This document shows positions 9,294-17,877 of a DNA stretch of 64,000 nucleotides, piece after piece. The notes beneath the pieces are model-generated. The model was not told the origin of the DNA. It saw only the letters and a list, made by a program, of their open reading frames with translations, and searched no databases. The stretch comes from Opitutus sp. (GTDB taxonomy: Bacteria; Verrucomicrobiota; Verrucomicrobiia; Opitutales; Opitutaceae): assembly GCA_024998815.1 (NCBI GenBank), contig JACEUQ010000001.1, forward strand, positions 1,178,001-1,242,000, written 5' to 3'. Numbering within the stretch: the first letter of the stretch is position 1; every line of letters begins with the position of its first letter. Both the position numbers and the translations under genes were made by a program.

Positions 9294-9795
9294 AATCGGG
9301 CGGCTGGACGTCGATGCCCAGGATCACCCGCCCCCGGGATTGCAGGTGTCGCAGCATGGGTTCGAGGTCCTCTTGTAACGTCACTCCGGCGAACTGCGCG
9401 ATAAGCCCCACGAGCACAGGGTTTTGCGACTCCCATCTGTCTTGTAACGCCGCGCAGGGATTCGGTAACGCCACCTCGGCGACCGGCTCGGCTTTAGGCT
9501 GGTGCACAACGGATTGCGTAGTTGGGATGTCTTGTAACGCCACCCGCCGTCGCGGCCCCCTCCGCCGTGAGTACCCCGGATTGGCCTTCCGCCACTCCTG
9601 CACCCGTTGGACATTTTCTGGGCCTTTCCAGTGGTCGAGGTTCTCCGGCTTCGCCAACCATTTGGCCTGACTGGCCGCCCGGCTCGCCCGTCGGCATCCC
9701 GGCTTCCCGCAGTAGCGCTGACGCTCGCGGTTATGCGCGTCGGGCAGAAAGAAATCGACACAGTGCAAACACTTGCGTGAACCGGTTGGATGCAT
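9238..9795 (-). CDS. IS21-associated zinc-ribbon-like protein (copy A)
   Basis: A 185-residue protein, first gene of the IS21 operon. The N-terminus has four cysteines in a C-x2-C-x17-C-x4-C pattern (KCLHC then YCGKPGC) followed by basic residues, which looks like a small zinc-binding DNA-recognition fold. The remainder is Pro/Gln-rich with no recognised domain. It is conserved in copy B with only a few substitutions. Standard IS21 elements have only istA and istB, so this and the 119-residue gene are extra. The function is unknown; DNA binding is inferred from the cysteine cluster and basic tail. Confidence 0.65.
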   Translation of the reverse strand: MHPTGSRKCLHCVDFFLPDAHNRERQRYCGKPGCRRASRAASQAKWLAKPENLDHWKGPENVQRVQEWRKANPGYSRRRGPRRRVALQDIPTTQSVVHQPKAEPVAEVALPNPCAALQDRWESQNPVLVGLIAQFAGVTLQEDLEPMLRHLQSRGRVILGIDVQPPDYAKTTDRSRTTPAHAGPV

Positions 9796-9987
9796 CGCTG
9801 TGCATCCGCCAAGCGTCCCGCCGGTTCAATCTCCACCCATTCGCACCCCTCATATCCCCAGCCGGACAGGGAAGAAAACCCACCCACGGAAGAAGAGTAT
9901 TACTCTTTTTAAGGGGAAGAAGATCCACCGAAGAAGAAGTGCATTCCTAACCGCCAGAAATAGACGCTTTCCCGCTCGCCGCTCACA

Positions 9988-10091
9988 CGCTGGCCATAAC
10001 TTTCCTTAATCAAGCTGAGGTAGTGGGCTACAAAACCCCATTCCTCGTCGGTTACGTCCGTCGGATAACTCCGTCGTGGTTCAGTTTCCAC
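9988..10091 (-). pseudogene. IS5-type transposase N-terminal fragment
   Basis: About 35 codons of an N-terminus with the motif YPTDVTDEEWGFVAHYL, typical of IS5-family (DUF4096-type) transposases. The fragment is cut at 9987 by the end of IS21 copy A, and nothing matching the missing part is visible on the other side of that element. A remnant only. Confidence 0.65.
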
Positions 10092-10167
10092 CCTCCACTA
10101 TACCCATCTTTGGCTTCATGACAGGCTCTAGGCCCGTTACTTTGGAGTTCGACGGGAGTTCCGTCAA

Positions 10168-10464
10168 TCACGCGGCCTTGAGCGGCTGAACGGTTGCCTT
10201 GATCTTGTCACCAACGGTATTGATCGCTTCACGAAGATCATAGGCTAACTGAACGCGGAGCCAGTAACCCGGATTGAGGCCAAAATAAGCGCATAGGTGG
10301 AGGTCGGTTTCCGCAGAGATGCCGCGTTTCTCGTTTACGATTTCATTGACGCGCTGTTGCGGGAGCTTGGCGTCCTTAGCCAAGCGATAGGGTGTGATTC
10401 CCATCGGAATCAAAAAATCTTCACGGAGGAGTTCACCGGGATGGACGTTGAGGTGTTTGCTCAT
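10168..10464 (-). CDS. higA: HigA-family antitoxin
   Basis: A 98-residue HTH_XRE antitoxin of the HigA/VapI type, from the ATG at 10464. It shows the family pattern HPGELLREDFLIPMGITPYRLA, a helix-turn-helix around QQRVNEIVNEKRGIS, and the C-terminal GYWLRVQLAYDL segment. HigA neutralises HigB and represses the operon. It starts 5 bp after the higB stop, in the toxin-first order usual for higBA. Longer in-frame starts upstream would read into higB sequence and were not used. Confidence 0.9.
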   Translation of the reverse strand: MSKHLNVHPGELLREDFLIPMGITPYRLAKDAKLPQQRVNEIVNEKRGISAETDLHLCAYFGLNPGYWLRVQLAYDLREAINTVGDKIKATVQPLKAA

Positions 10465-10469
10465 ATTTT

Positions 10470-10751
10470 TTAATGATAATCGGTTATTTCTACGTCGTGG
10501 GCGCTTTGAGCGTCCCACCGAAAGCAGACTCGGTATTGATCGTTTACTCGGATGCTGTGTTGGCCGATTCGGTTGCCCTTTAATGGCTCCAGTCGGTTGC
10601 CGGGCGGAATACGGAGTTCGTCGAGAGCGGACGCACCGTGAAGCTGGGTGAGCTTCTTGAGTGCGGTTTTATGGATTACGGGTGGCAGTTCGGGCGGGCG
10701 GCGTCCGAACCATAGGGATTCGGTTGGTTTATCTGCAAAGGATTGAATCAC
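10470..10751 (-). CDS. higB: HigB-type RelE-superfamily toxin
   Basis: A 93-residue ribosome-dependent mRNA endonuclease of the RelE/HigB type. Visible marks are the helical HKTALKKLTQLHGA, the RIPPGNRLEPLKGNRIGQHSIRVNDQYRVCFRW core (seen as LEPLKG, SIRVNDQYR and CFRW) and the terminal VEITDYH with a conserved His. Family length is normal. It is paired with higA immediately downstream. The pair sits between an IS remnant and a relaxase module and probably stabilises the mobile region. Confidence 0.9.
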   Translation of the reverse strand: MIQSFADKPTESLWFGRRPPELPPVIHKTALKKLTQLHGASALDELRIPPGNRLEPLKGNRIGQHSIRVNDQYRVCFRWDAQSAHDVEITDYH

Positions 10752-10852
10752 TGGCTTGTATTGCTACTATTCCTGCATCGCGTGCATCTCGTCAAGCGTG
10801 AACAATGATGGCGTACTTGAAGTATTGGCTATAGATGAAAACTTCCGCTTGC

Positions 10853-10910
10853 TGACGCCGAGGGCCGCGCCCAAGACTGGGCCGAACCCACATTGGCCCT
10901 GCATGTAACC
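10853..10910 (+). pseudogene. Short fragment of a yjjJ-like gene
   Basis: About 30 bp (10853-10883) nearly match, in coding sense, the stretch of the HipA-like gene at 13669-15069 that encodes DAEGRAQDWAE. The following bases are degenerate. It is opposite in orientation to the full gene. The surrounding 10752-11419 contains no other supported gene. Confidence 0.5.
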
Positions 10911-11419
10911 CCGGCTTGTGAACAAGATTGTGCTCAAGCTGGACTGCTTGACGCACGAGCCCAAGAGGCGGCCGGAAAACCTGAAAGTGTCGAGGAACCC
11001 TGCCTCACCTCGCTGCGCTTGGCGTCCCCTTCCACACCGAGGAAGCGGATTTCGTGCGTACGCAACCGTCTAAGAGTCGTGCGTTTGCCCTTCTTGGCTC
11101 AAGCGACTGGGTCGGGGCGTTTTTATGTTCCCCAACAACGAGTTTGCGCTCGACGCGTCGTTAAAAGTACTGGCCCGCGACGTCCCCCGGCCTAAACGTA
11201 GTGGGGGGGGAACTGCGCTGGCGTGGCCCGGTGCACCCCACCTGTGTGCAGCCGGTTGGCCGCCACAAAGTGCGGCTTATCTGCATTCCATCAGTGCTAA
11301 TTCACCCCCACCCCACTGATCAACCGGGGCTGTAAAGGCCTTAAAAACCTCAAGTCGGCCCCCCCCCTGAAAGGGGGCCGGCCTGTGGTTTTCTATTGTG
11401 AAAATCGCAGTGGAAATGC
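10911..11419. other. Non-coding stretch before the relaxase gene
   Basis: No open frame here has recognisable protein character. Near 11360-11385 a C-run and a G-run can pair (GGCCCCC with GGGGGCC). A hairpin there could end transcripts arriving from the relaxase gene, but no T-tract follows, so it is not called as a terminator. Confidence 0.35.
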
Positions 11420-12625
11420 TCAGTGACTGGGCGCACCCGAGGGATTAGGCGAAATGCCGGGATCGCTTAGCGGAGGCCTTGTTTGGTGGCCATGTGGACC
11501 ACGCCGATCCTGCTCTCGTCGGCCCAATTCAGCTAGCACCCACTCCCTCAATTCGGAGTCCGTCATTTCATCGACCCAATCAGCTACAACCCCATCCTTG
11601 CGCATATTAATGGAGCACTTCAGAGACTCATTTTCGTCCTTCAATTCCTGAACGTGTACACCCAAATCGCGCGCCTCCTGATGCAGCGCAACATTAGCTT
11701 TGAGGGCATCACTAAGCTCCGCGTCAAGCCGCTGATTCCGATCACCGAGTTCAGCGCGAGACTCTCGCTCCACCTCCAGCTGCACGCCCCGTGAGGCGAG
11801 CTCTACCAGGGGCTGGATGACACCAACAAAGGAGGCCTGAATCAAAGTCTTCGTCTGCTCGATAACCACCTTGAGCCCGGCTTCGGGGCTCAGTGAAGGA
11901 TCTACTTTGAGTGCTTCGATGCCTCGGATAAAGTCGACCTGCGCCATGCCCGCCATGTCATGAATGGCCGCGGTTTGCATTTGCACGTCCTTTATTGGGA
12001 GTACGGTTCTTTTGCACGGAATTCCCCTCCGGTAATCATGGTCTGACCACACATGGGCCCAGTGAGTTTGCCACGCTTTCATTGTGGTATTATGAGCCTC
12101 AACGGGCCCTGCCCCCTTCCGCATCATCCGCTTATACGACCCCGAAAAGCGGTTCCAACTCACTACTGAAACCACCTTTGGGGCTGCACCGAAAGTGGGT
12201 CGACCACGTGGCAGTCCCTCCGCAATTGGTACGACGATCGCATGGATATGGGGGGACTTTTCATCGCGATGAAACCAAACCGAAACCACATTTTCGGTGC
12301 CAAATTCAGCGTCTAAAAACGCCAACGAACGAGCAGAAAACACCTCATCAGAGGGCGCCAAAGGCGCGTTTGGACTCAACGAAACGATCACCTCAAAGGC
12401 GACATAACAGTTATGACTTGGCAACTTTGCCCCCGCTTGCGCTACGCGTTTTGCAACAGCCTCACTGGTAGAATTACCCCGGAATCGGAGAATCCGAACG
12501 CCGTCGACCATGCTCATGTCCGCGTTGGGTGTAGGCACGGATCGGGCGTTGTGCTGGTCGACTTTTGAAAGGTTGTCGCCGCGCTGTTTTTTGATGATCA
12601 AGATGCAATAATGTGGATTGGCCAT
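11420..12625 (-). CDS. MobV/Pre-family relaxase
   Basis: A 401-residue plasmid mobilisation or recombination relaxase, from the ATG at 12625. The N-terminus matches MobV: MANPHYCILIIKK, then HNAR (His25, candidate nucleophile, Arg28), and the metal-binding motif HRDEKSPHIHAIVVP with His119, Asp121, Glu122, His126 and His128. The C-terminal third is a coiled coil (residues about 265-340). MobV enzymes nick oriT and also drive recombination at RSA sites. A candidate oriT/RSA lies 31 bp upstream of the start (12656-12714), with a second at 15277-15333. The frame and motif set are complete. No partner replication gene of a MobV plasmid is visible nearby. Confidence 0.88.
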   Translation of the reverse strand: MANPHYCILIIKKQRGDNLSKVDQHNARSVPTPNADMSMVDGVRILRFRGNSTSEAVAKRVAQAGAKLPSHNCYVAFEVIVSLSPNAPLAPSDEVFSARSLAFLDAEFGTENVVSVWFHRDEKSPHIHAIVVPIAEGLPRGRPTFGAAPKVVSVVSWNRFSGSYKRMMRKGAGPVEAHNTTMKAWQTHWAHVWSDHDYRRGIPCKRTVLPIKDVQMQTAAIHDMAGMAQVDFIRGIEALKVDPSLSPEAGLKVVIEQTKTLIQASFVGVIQPLVELASRGVQLEVERESRAELGDRNQRLDAELSDALKANVALHQEARDLGVHVQELKDENESLKCSINMRKDGVVADWVDEMTDSELREWVLAELGRREQDRRGPHGHQTRPPLSDPGISPNPSGAPSH

Positions 12626-12655
12626 ATCCCCAATTATGGGGGGATGAGCAGGCAC

Positions 12656-12714
12656 TAACCTCTATCCCCCAGCTCCAGCCCGATAAATGCCATAGTGTGT
12701 GTATGATATTTATC
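12656..12714 (+). other. Candidate MobV oriT/RSA site 1
   Basis: Directly upstream of the relaxase. It has a conserved left box TAACCTCTATCCCCCA (12656-12671), a 10-nt spacer, then a stem GATAAAT..CATA (12682-12694), core GTGTGTG (12695-12701), and the complementary TATG..ATTTATC (12702-12714). The well-studied MobV origin of pMV158 has the same design, with an inverted repeat around a TAGTGTG nick motif. TAGTGTG occurs here at 12693-12699. Nicking position and strand are inference. Confidence 0.7.
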
Positions 12715-13668
12715 CCGGCTATTTCCCATGCCTCTATCCAGCAAGCAGTTTCACCCCCGCAGCGCATAAAACCCGCTCCGCCCACTACCCACTACTCGCC
12801 GCTCCCCCGCCCACGTTGCATTCACCTGGTTGGGCATCGTTTAAAATCAGATGGCGCTAAAACTCGACTACCCTCACGGCGATCTCACGGGCCTCCGGAT
12901 AACGCGTCCCGTGCAGCGTTCTTAGTGATCGCGCCAGCTTACCGATAACCCGCTCGCTGCGCCGTAGGTTGGCGTCCCGGCAAGCGCATGAGAGTCGCGC
13001 AGAGTCAGGTGACTTTTGAGCAGGCGGTTCAAGTGGCCGTTGTCCGGCTCGATGAGGCCTTTTTTTTACGGACAGGTCTTGGTGATCAAGACCGGCTTGA
13101 GTGAGCCGTAAATAGGCGAACGGGTGAGGTGCCTGTTGCCCTCCCCTGACCCGCCCCGCCATGCTTGAGTTGACTGGTGTCGGAGGAACTTTGGTGGAGC
13201 CGGATTACCCGAACAGCATTCCGAGAAAGACATGGGGCAAGTCGTCGCTCAACCTGACCTTCAGCGACAGGCACGGCACCGCAATCTGCACGTGGCCAAG
13301 CGGTGTAGCCCGAGCGGCACAACAAGTGGTCCTTCGGCGTCCTCATTACCACAACGCTGAGCGCGGGGGCGGGCGTCCAATCCACCAGTCTACCCTCCGT
13401 GTTTAGGCACCTGCTGAGCTAAACCACCCCGCTCGGACAGTGGCGAAGTCACCACGCCTGCAACCGTGTATTGAATCGTGCGACTTCGCCCACGTTGCCC
13501 ATTTTTGTCGGGCCCTCACGCGGCCCCAAACCACCCCCGAGCCGAGAGGGACAATTCAGCTAGAATCGGTCCCTTTGCGCTTGGATCGCCGAAAACAGTT
13601 TTGGATCTGAGTCACGGGTCCGGTGGGGTGCGAGACACGACACGGCCAAAAGTTCAAACGAGGGGAAA
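12715..13668. other. Non-coding stretch between oriT-like site 1 and yjjJ
   Basis: About 950 bp with no supported gene. Several short open frames occur on both strands but have no domain, plausible start context or compositional support. The stretch probably holds eroded plasmid or island DNA. Confidence 0.4.
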
Positions 13669-15069
13669 TCAACCGATGCCGAAATGGGCCCGGAGGCGAC
13701 CGACCGTTTCGCCGGCCTCGCGGGCGATCCGGGCAAACCCCGGCGACACCCGCTGATCGGTCGCGACCCGTTGCCAAAAATCTGCGGCCCAGCCTGCGGC
13801 CGGCCGCCACCACTCAAGTTCGGCGGGCAAGGGGAGCGCGGGTGCAAACACGGGGAGCGGCGTGGCGTTGCCGGCGACCGGTGCCCACAACATGGGCAAC
13901 ATGTCGTAAGCGGGCGCGAGCCGCAGGGGCAGCGTATCTTCAAGCCAGAAGGCGAGGTTCCCCAAATGCATGTCGCTATTGCCGGTCAGCATCCCGAACG
14001 CGTGGCGCAGGCGGATCGAGCGTAGCGCTGCGGCATCAATTAAGCCGCTCGCCATGAGGTTCGCGGCGACGGGCAGCCAGGCGTTCGCATCGGGTCCGGG
14101 GAAAGCATCGTGCAACGCTCGCAGGGATACGACGCCGCGTCGTCCGTGCGCACCAACGCGGTCGAAGCGGGGGGCTTCAAAAAAAAGCCGTTCACCCGCG
14201 TCAAGCAGTCGGGGGGCCGCATGGCTTTCGCCGTTTTCATGAAGCACGGCCAGCGCATGCGCCTCGCCCACGAGCAGGTCGGCCCAACGGCGGCCTGTTG
14301 GGGTGGACAGCGTATCGGTGAACTTGACGATGACGTGCTCCGGGGCATTCGCACCGGCCAACGTCGCGAGAAACTTGGGCTGTTCGCCTTCAACGGAAGA
14401 GCCGCCGCGCGGAGCGAGCACGGATATGGCGTTGAGCGGATAGTGTTCCGCCCGATCCGCCGCGCCGAGGTGGTACGGTGCGGGTTGCAGCATTCGTTCT
14501 TGAATCCTGCGCAGCGGAAAATCGCCCACAACAAGATCGCCTGGCAGGTCTTCGCCTTCGGATTGAAGGTACACGAGTGTATCGTCGTCGCCCCAATTGC
14601 GTGGATCGGTATCGAGGCCGAGCGCCTGCGGTAGCCCGCGACCTAAGGCGCGGCCGAGGTAGCCTTGTGGGCGGATGTCGCTCAGGAAGAAGGGAAAACC
14701 CTCGCTCCATCCCCCGAGCGAAAGCAGCCGGGCGTCCGCCCAAGCGGGTACGTTTTGCGGATGGGCCCAAGCTACGCGCCACCCACCATGCAGTGTGGTG
14801 AGTTCGGCCCAGTCTTGGGCGCGGCCCTCAGCGTCGATACGCCGAATCAAAAACGTATCGCCGAGGCCGCGCACAGGTCGGCGCAGCGCATAACGGGCAC
14901 CGCGCGTAACGCCGAGTCGCACGATGGGCGCGCCCAAGGCCGTGAGCCCCCGAGAAACGCGGGAACGATCAACCCCGACGGCGTCGGCGAGCGCCTGCGC
15001 CGTTAGCGGCCCCTGTGACTGGAGCCGGAGCAAGAGGGCGTTGGGATCTAGTTGAAGAGGCCGGGGCAT
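13669..15069 (-). CDS. yjjJ: HipA-family kinase of the YjjJ (HipH) type
   Basis: A 466-residue protein. Residues ~1-60 form a winged helix (LTAQALADAVGVDRSRVSRG); the rest is a HipA-like Ser/Thr kinase. Visible kinase marks are an ATP-binding lysine in EHVIVKF (~250), the catalytic loop GNSDMHLGN (~366-374) and the metal-binding LAPAYDMLPM (~385). HipA toxins phosphorylate aminoacyl-tRNA synthetases; YjjJ-type proteins carry their own DNA-binding domain and often lack a separate HipB antitoxin. None is visible here either. The gene lies between two oriT/RSA-like sites. A short piece of a related gene is at 10853. Confidence 0.88.
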   Translation of the reverse strand: MPRPLQLDPNALLLRLQSQGPLTAQALADAVGVDRSRVSRGLTALGAPIVRLGVTRGARYALRRPVRGLGDTFLIRRIDAEGRAQDWAELTTLHGGWRVAWAHPQNVPAWADARLLSLGGWSEGFPFFLSDIRPQGYLGRALGRGLPQALGLDTDPRNWGDDDTLVYLQSEGEDLPGDLVVGDFPLRRIQERMLQPAPYHLGAADRAEHYPLNAISVLAPRGGSSVEGEQPKFLATLAGANAPEHVIVKFTDTLSTPTGRRWADLLVGEAHALAVLHENGESHAAPRLLDAGERLFFEAPRFDRVGAHGRRGVVSLRALHDAFPGPDANAWLPVAANLMASGLIDAAALRSIRLRHAFGMLTGNSDMHLGNLAFWLEDTLPLRLAPAYDMLPMLWAPVAGNATPLPVFAPALPLPAELEWWRPAAGWAADFWQRVATDQRVSPGFARIAREAGETVGRLRAHFGIG

Positions 15070-15276
15070 GCCTCAATAACGCACAGATACTTTTTGTTAT
15101 CTGCAATTGCTAATTTAACCAGAAAAGCTATTTATGTGAAAATGTTGGTTTTTTTCGCACAAATATAAATCTTAATTATTTTTTGCTGGGCTTAACTGGT
15201 GCGGCTAATGGAGCTTTAAACTTACGTTGCTGTTTGCGGTACAGATCCACCGACGACCGGGTGACCGATCTGTGCC

Positions 15277-15333
15277 TAACCTCCATCCCCCACCCTGCTC
15301 GGAAATAACTGCCATAGTGTGTGTATGTTATTT
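15277..15333 (+). other. Candidate MobV oriT/RSA site 2
   Basis: Same layout and orientation as site 1: TAACCTCCATCCCCCA (15277-15292), a 10-nt spacer, AAATAAC (15303-15309), TGC, CATA, core GTGTGTG (15317-15323), then TATGTTATTT (15324-15333). The outer arms differ in sequence from site 1 but still pair with each other (AAATAA with TTATTT), which argues for selection on structure. The IS at 15335 begins 1 bp after the site and may have removed what followed. Confidence 0.68.
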
Positions 15334-15334
15334 A

Positions 15335-17141
15335 GAGCCTGCCCCAAATTTCCGGATTTTTAAAAAGTGCGCAGAGGTCCATTGGGATTGCGGGCGAACG
15401 AGGTGGCACGAATCACCCCAGCGACGTTAAACGGCGGCCCGAATCGATTTTTCCCGCCCCCAAGCGCGGTAGTAAGGTACGGCAAAGCCGGGGCGAGCCC
15501 CAGGGTTATTCACATTTTTGCCGGAAAATTGAATTAAGCGGCCAGCGGAAGTGTTATTTCCTCGGCAAGGATTCGTGACACCAGCCAGAGGTTGTGACCG
15601 AGTACACTCCAACCCACCGAACGGTAGCGGTTGGCAAACCCTTTACAGCGCAAGCGTCCGCCGAGGCGTTGTTTGAGGATCGCAATGCGCGCTTCGGTCG
15701 CCGAACGGCGCCGCTGCAATTGGGCGAAGCGTTTTTCGCTCAAACGCTCCTTGAGCGCGTGCGGATCACGCGGGCATACCGCATCGTAAACGTCTTGTTG
15801 CTTGAGCATTGCGGAAGTTTTTTTGGTGGCGAAGCCGCGGTCGGTGCCGACCGCGCTAATCGGCGCACTCAGGTCAAAGCGGTTCTGCCGCGCCAGGCTT
15901 TCCTCGAGTTGGCACCATTCTGCCGGAGCCGCGCCCTGGTAGAGTTGCCAGTCGGTGATTAAACCGGAGAGCGCCTCGCTCAACAGCAACGAGTTGCCAA
16001 ACTCGACTTGGCTCCCTGCTTTGCCGCGAACCAGTACGTTCACATCAAGTTCATGCACGCTGAGGATCTTTTGGTCGTTGGGCACCGGGCGTCCGCCGAT
16101 GATGCGCTCGTGGGCCTGCTTGATGACGGCGGGCAGTTGGCCGAGCATAGCGTCGATGCGGGTGGTTATCCGCTTGGTTTGGCGTTGGCTGTAATGGGTT
16201 TGGCTATACTTCTGCGCCAACAGGTCGCGGTGGCGGCGGGCATGTTCTCCGATCGTGCGTAACAGCGTCTTCATCTTGCGCAGGATCTGTTTACGCGCGC
16301 GCTTGGCGTCGTTGCGGCGGCCTGCGTGGGTCATTGACATGCACAACTTGTTCATCTGCTTGGCAAAGCACTCCGGCTCTTCAGGCATACGGTGGAGCAG
16401 TCCAGCGCGGCGGATTAAAATCATGGCCTTGAGCAAAGTCTTGGACACATCACGCAACAGCACCCAGTCCACCGGGAAGTGGATGTTGGTCTCCAAGCAC
16501 GTGCCGTCGATGAGGCAAACATCCATGTCCAGCGGCGCGCTCAACCCGAGTTCAGTGGCGCGATCCTTCTCGCCGCACATCTCCACCAACACTTGCCCCA
16601 TCCAGCGCACCTGTTCGGCGGTGAAAAACTTCGAGGCCCGCTCCAGCACACTTTTGGACGCCCCCTTGATTCCCTCAAGCGTGCGAACACCGCAAAAATC
16701 CGCCAGTAAATCACTTGAGGCAATGCTACGGGAAAGCTCGCGAAAGGATATGTTGCCCAAATGCACCCGCAACACTTCAAAGCGTAACGCTTTGAGCGCA
16801 AACTCCATACGCTGGCGTAGTTGTGCGACACTGGCTTGGCCTGCCCCCGCCTTGGCAAAGTCCATCGCCATCGTCTCCAAGTGGCTGCCACGCAACAACG
16901 CGTCGAGTCCTTCCAATTGCTGGCGAAACTCGGCGTAATCTTTATTGGCACCGACTGGCGTTAGCGCCGGACGCAACCAGCGTTGCAGGGCAATGGCCGA
17001 GGTGGCGGATACGGGTTTTGACTTCATGGCCGATTATAGCGGCTTTTTTTTGACCAAAACCAGGGAATTACCCCTCTTTAGGCATCATTAAACTTATGCT
17101 AATAGTTCACTGCTAGGTTTTTATGCTTTCGGGACAGGCTC
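15335..17141 (-). mobile_element. 1807-bp ISNCY-type insertion sequence, copy 1
   Basis: Ends begin GAGCCTGCCCC (15335) and, on the complement from 17141, GAGCCTGTCCC. The left end carries one T-to-C change relative to copy 2 (19063-20869). Length equals copy 2. No direct target duplication is visible (ATTTA on the left, GAGTTA on the right), so one flank may have been rearranged. Family assignment (ISDol1-like ISNCY) is tentative. Confidence 0.85.
15534..17027 (-). CDS. DDE transposase, ISNCY/ISDol1-like (copy 1)
   Basis: A 497-residue transposase. The motif CLIDGTCLETNIHFPVDW carries the likely first catalytic Asp and the ETNIH-P-D pattern seen in ISDol1-like and IS5-like enzymes. A later SAVGTDRGFATKK supplies the second Asp, and RRRSATEARIAILKQRLGGR the Glu-containing helix. 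The product is identical to that of the inverted copy at 19177-20670. Family placement within ISNCY is from memory of motif style; a transposase function is secure. Confidence 0.85.
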   Translation of the reverse strand: MKSKPVSATSAIALQRWLRPALTPVGANKDYAEFRQQLEGLDALLRGSHLETMAMDFAKAGAGQASVAQLRQRMEFALKALRFEVLRVHLGNISFRELSRSIASSDLLADFCGVRTLEGIKGASKSVLERASKFFTAEQVRWMGQVLVEMCGEKDRATELGLSAPLDMDVCLIDGTCLETNIHFPVDWVLLRDVSKTLLKAMILIRRAGLLHRMPEEPECFAKQMNKLCMSMTHAGRRNDAKRARKQILRKMKTLLRTIGEHARRHRDLLAQKYSQTHYSQRQTKRITTRIDAMLGQLPAVIKQAHERIIGGRPVPNDQKILSVHELDVNVLVRGKAGSQVEFGNSLLLSEALSGLITDWQLYQGAAPAEWCQLEESLARQNRFDLSAPISAVGTDRGFATKKTSAMLKQQDVYDAVCPRDPHALKERLSEKRFAQLQRRRSATEARIAILKQRLGGRLRCKGFANRYRSVGWSVLGHNLWLVSRILAEEITLPLAA

Positions 17142-17338
17142 GAGTTAATGTTTTGAGACAGGAAAGAAACTAACCCTAACTGCGCCTAAGTGAAGCCAGA
17201 AACACCTTTGCTGGCAAATCGCTGACAAATAATTTGGGGCGTTCTGTGGCGGTTTCATTCGTGTTGGGGACGCGCTTCACACGCGGTCCTGGCTTTCCGG
17301 TCTATCGCGATTCGGCAAGGGGGGGGAATTGGGGTTGC

Positions 17339-17355
17339 ATTCGCCATTCGCGAAT
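17339..17355. promoter_or_regulatory. Candidate operator of the HTH-nucleotidyltransferase pair
   Basis: Inverted repeat ATTCGC-n5-GCGAAT ending 15 bp before the ATG at 17371. Its position overlaps the expected promoter and leader, as is common for self-regulated toxin-antitoxin operons. Binding by the 17371 product is inference. Confidence 0.4.
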
Positions 17356-17370
17356 AGAGAATATGCACAC

Positions 17371-17877
17371 ATGAAAGCTCAGGATGTCATGGTCGCACTC
17401 AAGTTGCTCAATCCCGACGCGCCTCAGGGTTATGCCCTTTTGGGGCAATCGGTGGGTTTGAGCGCTTCGGAAGCCCATGCGTGCGTGCGCCGGTTGGTCG
17501 AGTCTCGGTTGGTCGAGCCGGTTTCGCGGCGGGTTAATCGCCAGGCGTTGCTGCGTTTTTTAATCAACGGGCTTCCCTTTGTTTTTCCGGCCAGTCTGCA
17601 GGCCAGTACCCGGGGCGTGCCGACCGCTTGGGCGGCCCCGGTGCTCAGCCAACGACTGGTGGCCAACGAGCCGCCGCCGGTTTGGCCCGACCCCGAAGGC
17701 ACCGTGCGCGGTCAAGCGGTCAAGCCTCTCTATCCGAGCGCCGTCGCAGCAGCCGGGCGCGATCCGCAGTTTTATGACTTGCTCGCTTTGGTCGACGTGC
17801 TGCGCCTCGGTCGGGCTCGGGAGCGTAAAATGGCCGAGGAGGAATTGGAGAAACGGCTAAAGGAGGCCGTGGCATGA
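17371..17877 (+). CDS. Winged-helix regulator, candidate antitoxin
   Basis: A 168-residue protein from the ATG at 17371. The first ~70 residues form a MarR/winged-helix-like domain (QDVMVALKLL, then GYALLGQSVGLSASEAHACV as the turn and recognition helices). The rest is Pro-rich and ends in a charged helix (KMAEEELEKRLKEA). Its stop overlaps the start of the nucleotidyltransferase gene by 4 bp (ATGA), typical of toxin-antitoxin operons. An upstream inverted repeat (17339-17355) may be the operator. The pair lies between two IS elements. A regulatory or antitoxin role is inferred from domain and context. Confidence 0.6.
   Translation: MKAQDVMVALKLLNPDAPQGYALLGQSVGLSASEAHACVRRLVESRLVEPVSRRVNRQALLRFLINGLPFVFPASLQASTRGVPTAWAAPVLSQRLVANEPPPVWPDPEGTVRGQAVKPLYPSAVAAAGRDPQFYDLLALVDVLRLGRARERKMAEEELEKRLKEAVA

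Larger units (their letters stand above)
4860..9987 (-). mobile_element. Four-gene IS21-family element, copy A (interrupted)
   Basis: Outer ends are imperfect terminal inverted repeats starting TGTGAGCGGCG and sharing CGTCTATTTCTGGCGGTTA further in (from 4860, and the complement ending at 9987). On the minus strand it carries, in order, a zinc-ribbon-like protein, a small winged-helix-like protein, istA and istB. IS1380 copy 2 (5687-7427) splits istB. No target duplication is visible (CCACAT on the left, CGCTGG on the right), and the flanks are two unrelated broken genes. A second, uninterrupted copy lies at 31418-34799. Confidence 0.88.

Noticed and set aside
11360-11390. Intrinsic terminator after the relaxase gene
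   Set aside because: The C-run/G-run hairpin is not followed by a T-tract on the leftward strand.
12857-13162. A minus-strand frame of about 100 codons between oriT-like site 1 and yjjJ
   Set aside because: No family resemblance and no support beyond being open.
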